Shown piece after piece: positions 28,706 through 28,981 of a DNA stretch of 28,981 nucleotides (position 1 is its first letter; each line of letters starts with the position of its first letter). Position numbers and translations under genes: made by a program. This DNA comes from an uncultured Eubacteriales bacterium (GTDB taxonomy: Bacteria > Bacillota > Clostridia > Oscillospirales > Oscillospiraceae). The DNA lies in assembly GCA_900546295.1 (NCBI GenBank), contig URCK01000013.1, positions 1 through 28,981 on the forward strand, given 5' to 3'. The notes below the pieces were generated by a model. It had not been told where the DNA came from, ran no database searches, and was given only the letters and a program-made list of their open reading frames with translations.

Positions 28706-28981
28706 GTGCCGGGACTTATCTGCTATCGGGACGCGGGGGAGAAGAACGGAGGGCGCATGCTGTGCGGCCTGCGCTTTTGTACGGCCTTCGTTTTGCGCGG
28801 CGAAGGGATGGCGGCGCGGCTCTCGGCAAGGCGCGCGGCGAAATACCTCAGAGGGCAGCGCGTGCATCAGGCGGTCTTTCCAAAGGACTATCCGCATAAA
28901 GACGTCTTCGCGCGCTATGGCATTCTGCCGCCCTCTGACCGGGCGCTGCGGCAGGTGAAGGCGGCGGAGATCATCTGCTGC
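28706..28981 (+). CDS. Unrecognised protein, N-terminal part (partial at window edge)
   Basis: An open frame begins at a GTG about 6 nt after GGGGAGGGAG and runs 92 codons to the last base of the window without a stop. The visible sequence starts M-P-G-L-I-C-Y-R-D-A-G and is basic, with an Arg-rich helix (A-A-R-L-S-A-R-R-A-A-K-Y-L-R) and P-P-S-D-R-A-L-R-Q-V-K. Codon use resembles the neighbours. No family is recognised, and neither a signal peptide nor a membrane helix is seen in this part. It begins 18 nt after the terminator of the M23 operon, with no clear promoter in between, so it may depend on readthrough. Confidence 0.6.
   Translation, partial: MPGLICYRDAGEKNGGRMLCGLRFCTAFVLRGEGMAARLSARRAAKYLRGQRVHQAVFPKDYPHKDVFARYGILPPSDRALRQVKAAEIICC

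Overview
The window looks like a chromosomal segment from a GC-rich, anaerobic, probably endospore-forming Clostridia member. Oscillospiraceae or a close relative is my best inference. The reasons are a trimeric NADH-linked [FeFe] hydrogenase, a PdaB-type sporulation deacetylase, an FtsE/FtsX/M23-peptidase cluster headed by a CdaR-type regulator, DUF4830 and DUF4914 proteins, strong AGGAGG ribosome sites, and strongly G/C-ending codons broken by AT-rich promoters. No rRNA, CRISPR array, insertion sequence or complete prophage was seen.

Layout. 1-440: the end of a class I aminotransferase gene and a Dabb protein. 440-811: a gene-free stretch packed with inverted repeats. 812-3031: a membrane-anchored XRE regulator, convergent with an aspartate aminotransferase. 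3215-7415: the hydCBA operon, with its own promoter and terminator. 7443-9583: two minus-strand COG0523-type GTPase genes, one with a very His-rich loop and one fused to a YcgQ-like C-terminal domain. 9629-11345: the most unusual part. It holds an XRE repressor gene, a divergent promoter pair carrying two matching 13-bp operator dyads, a terminated transcript unit of about 210 nt with no credible ORF, tRNA-Thr and tRNA-Tyr, and a three-gene micro-operon (Cys-rich protein, charged helical protein, sigma region-4-like protein).

11433-15671: YitT membrane protein, a DUF4914 P-loop protein with a structured leader, TrmO, and an orphan OadG-like protein. 15788-18614: a short KdpD-like kinase, KdpE, an elaborate terminator, and PdaB with a hairpin over its start codon. 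18627-23065: a minus-strand operon reading walJ, rlmH, DUF2007, phosphohexomutase, then probably lysO. 23114-24386: a DUF4830 protein divergent from an RsuA-type pseudouridine synthase. 24492-28688: CdaR-like regulator, then ftsE-ftsX and the M23 hydrolase they probably control. 28706-28981: the beginning of an unrecognised gene cut by the window edge.

Functionally this is mostly housekeeping: hydrogen/NADH/ferredoxin redox balance, amino-group transfer, rRNA and tRNA modification, phosphosugar interconversion and cell-wall division. The best candidates for something undescribed are the XRE/dyad/non-coding transcript unit at 10021-10328, the adjacent micro-operon at 10638-11345, and the paired GTPases at 7443-9512. 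All assignments come from reading the sequence; no database search was run.
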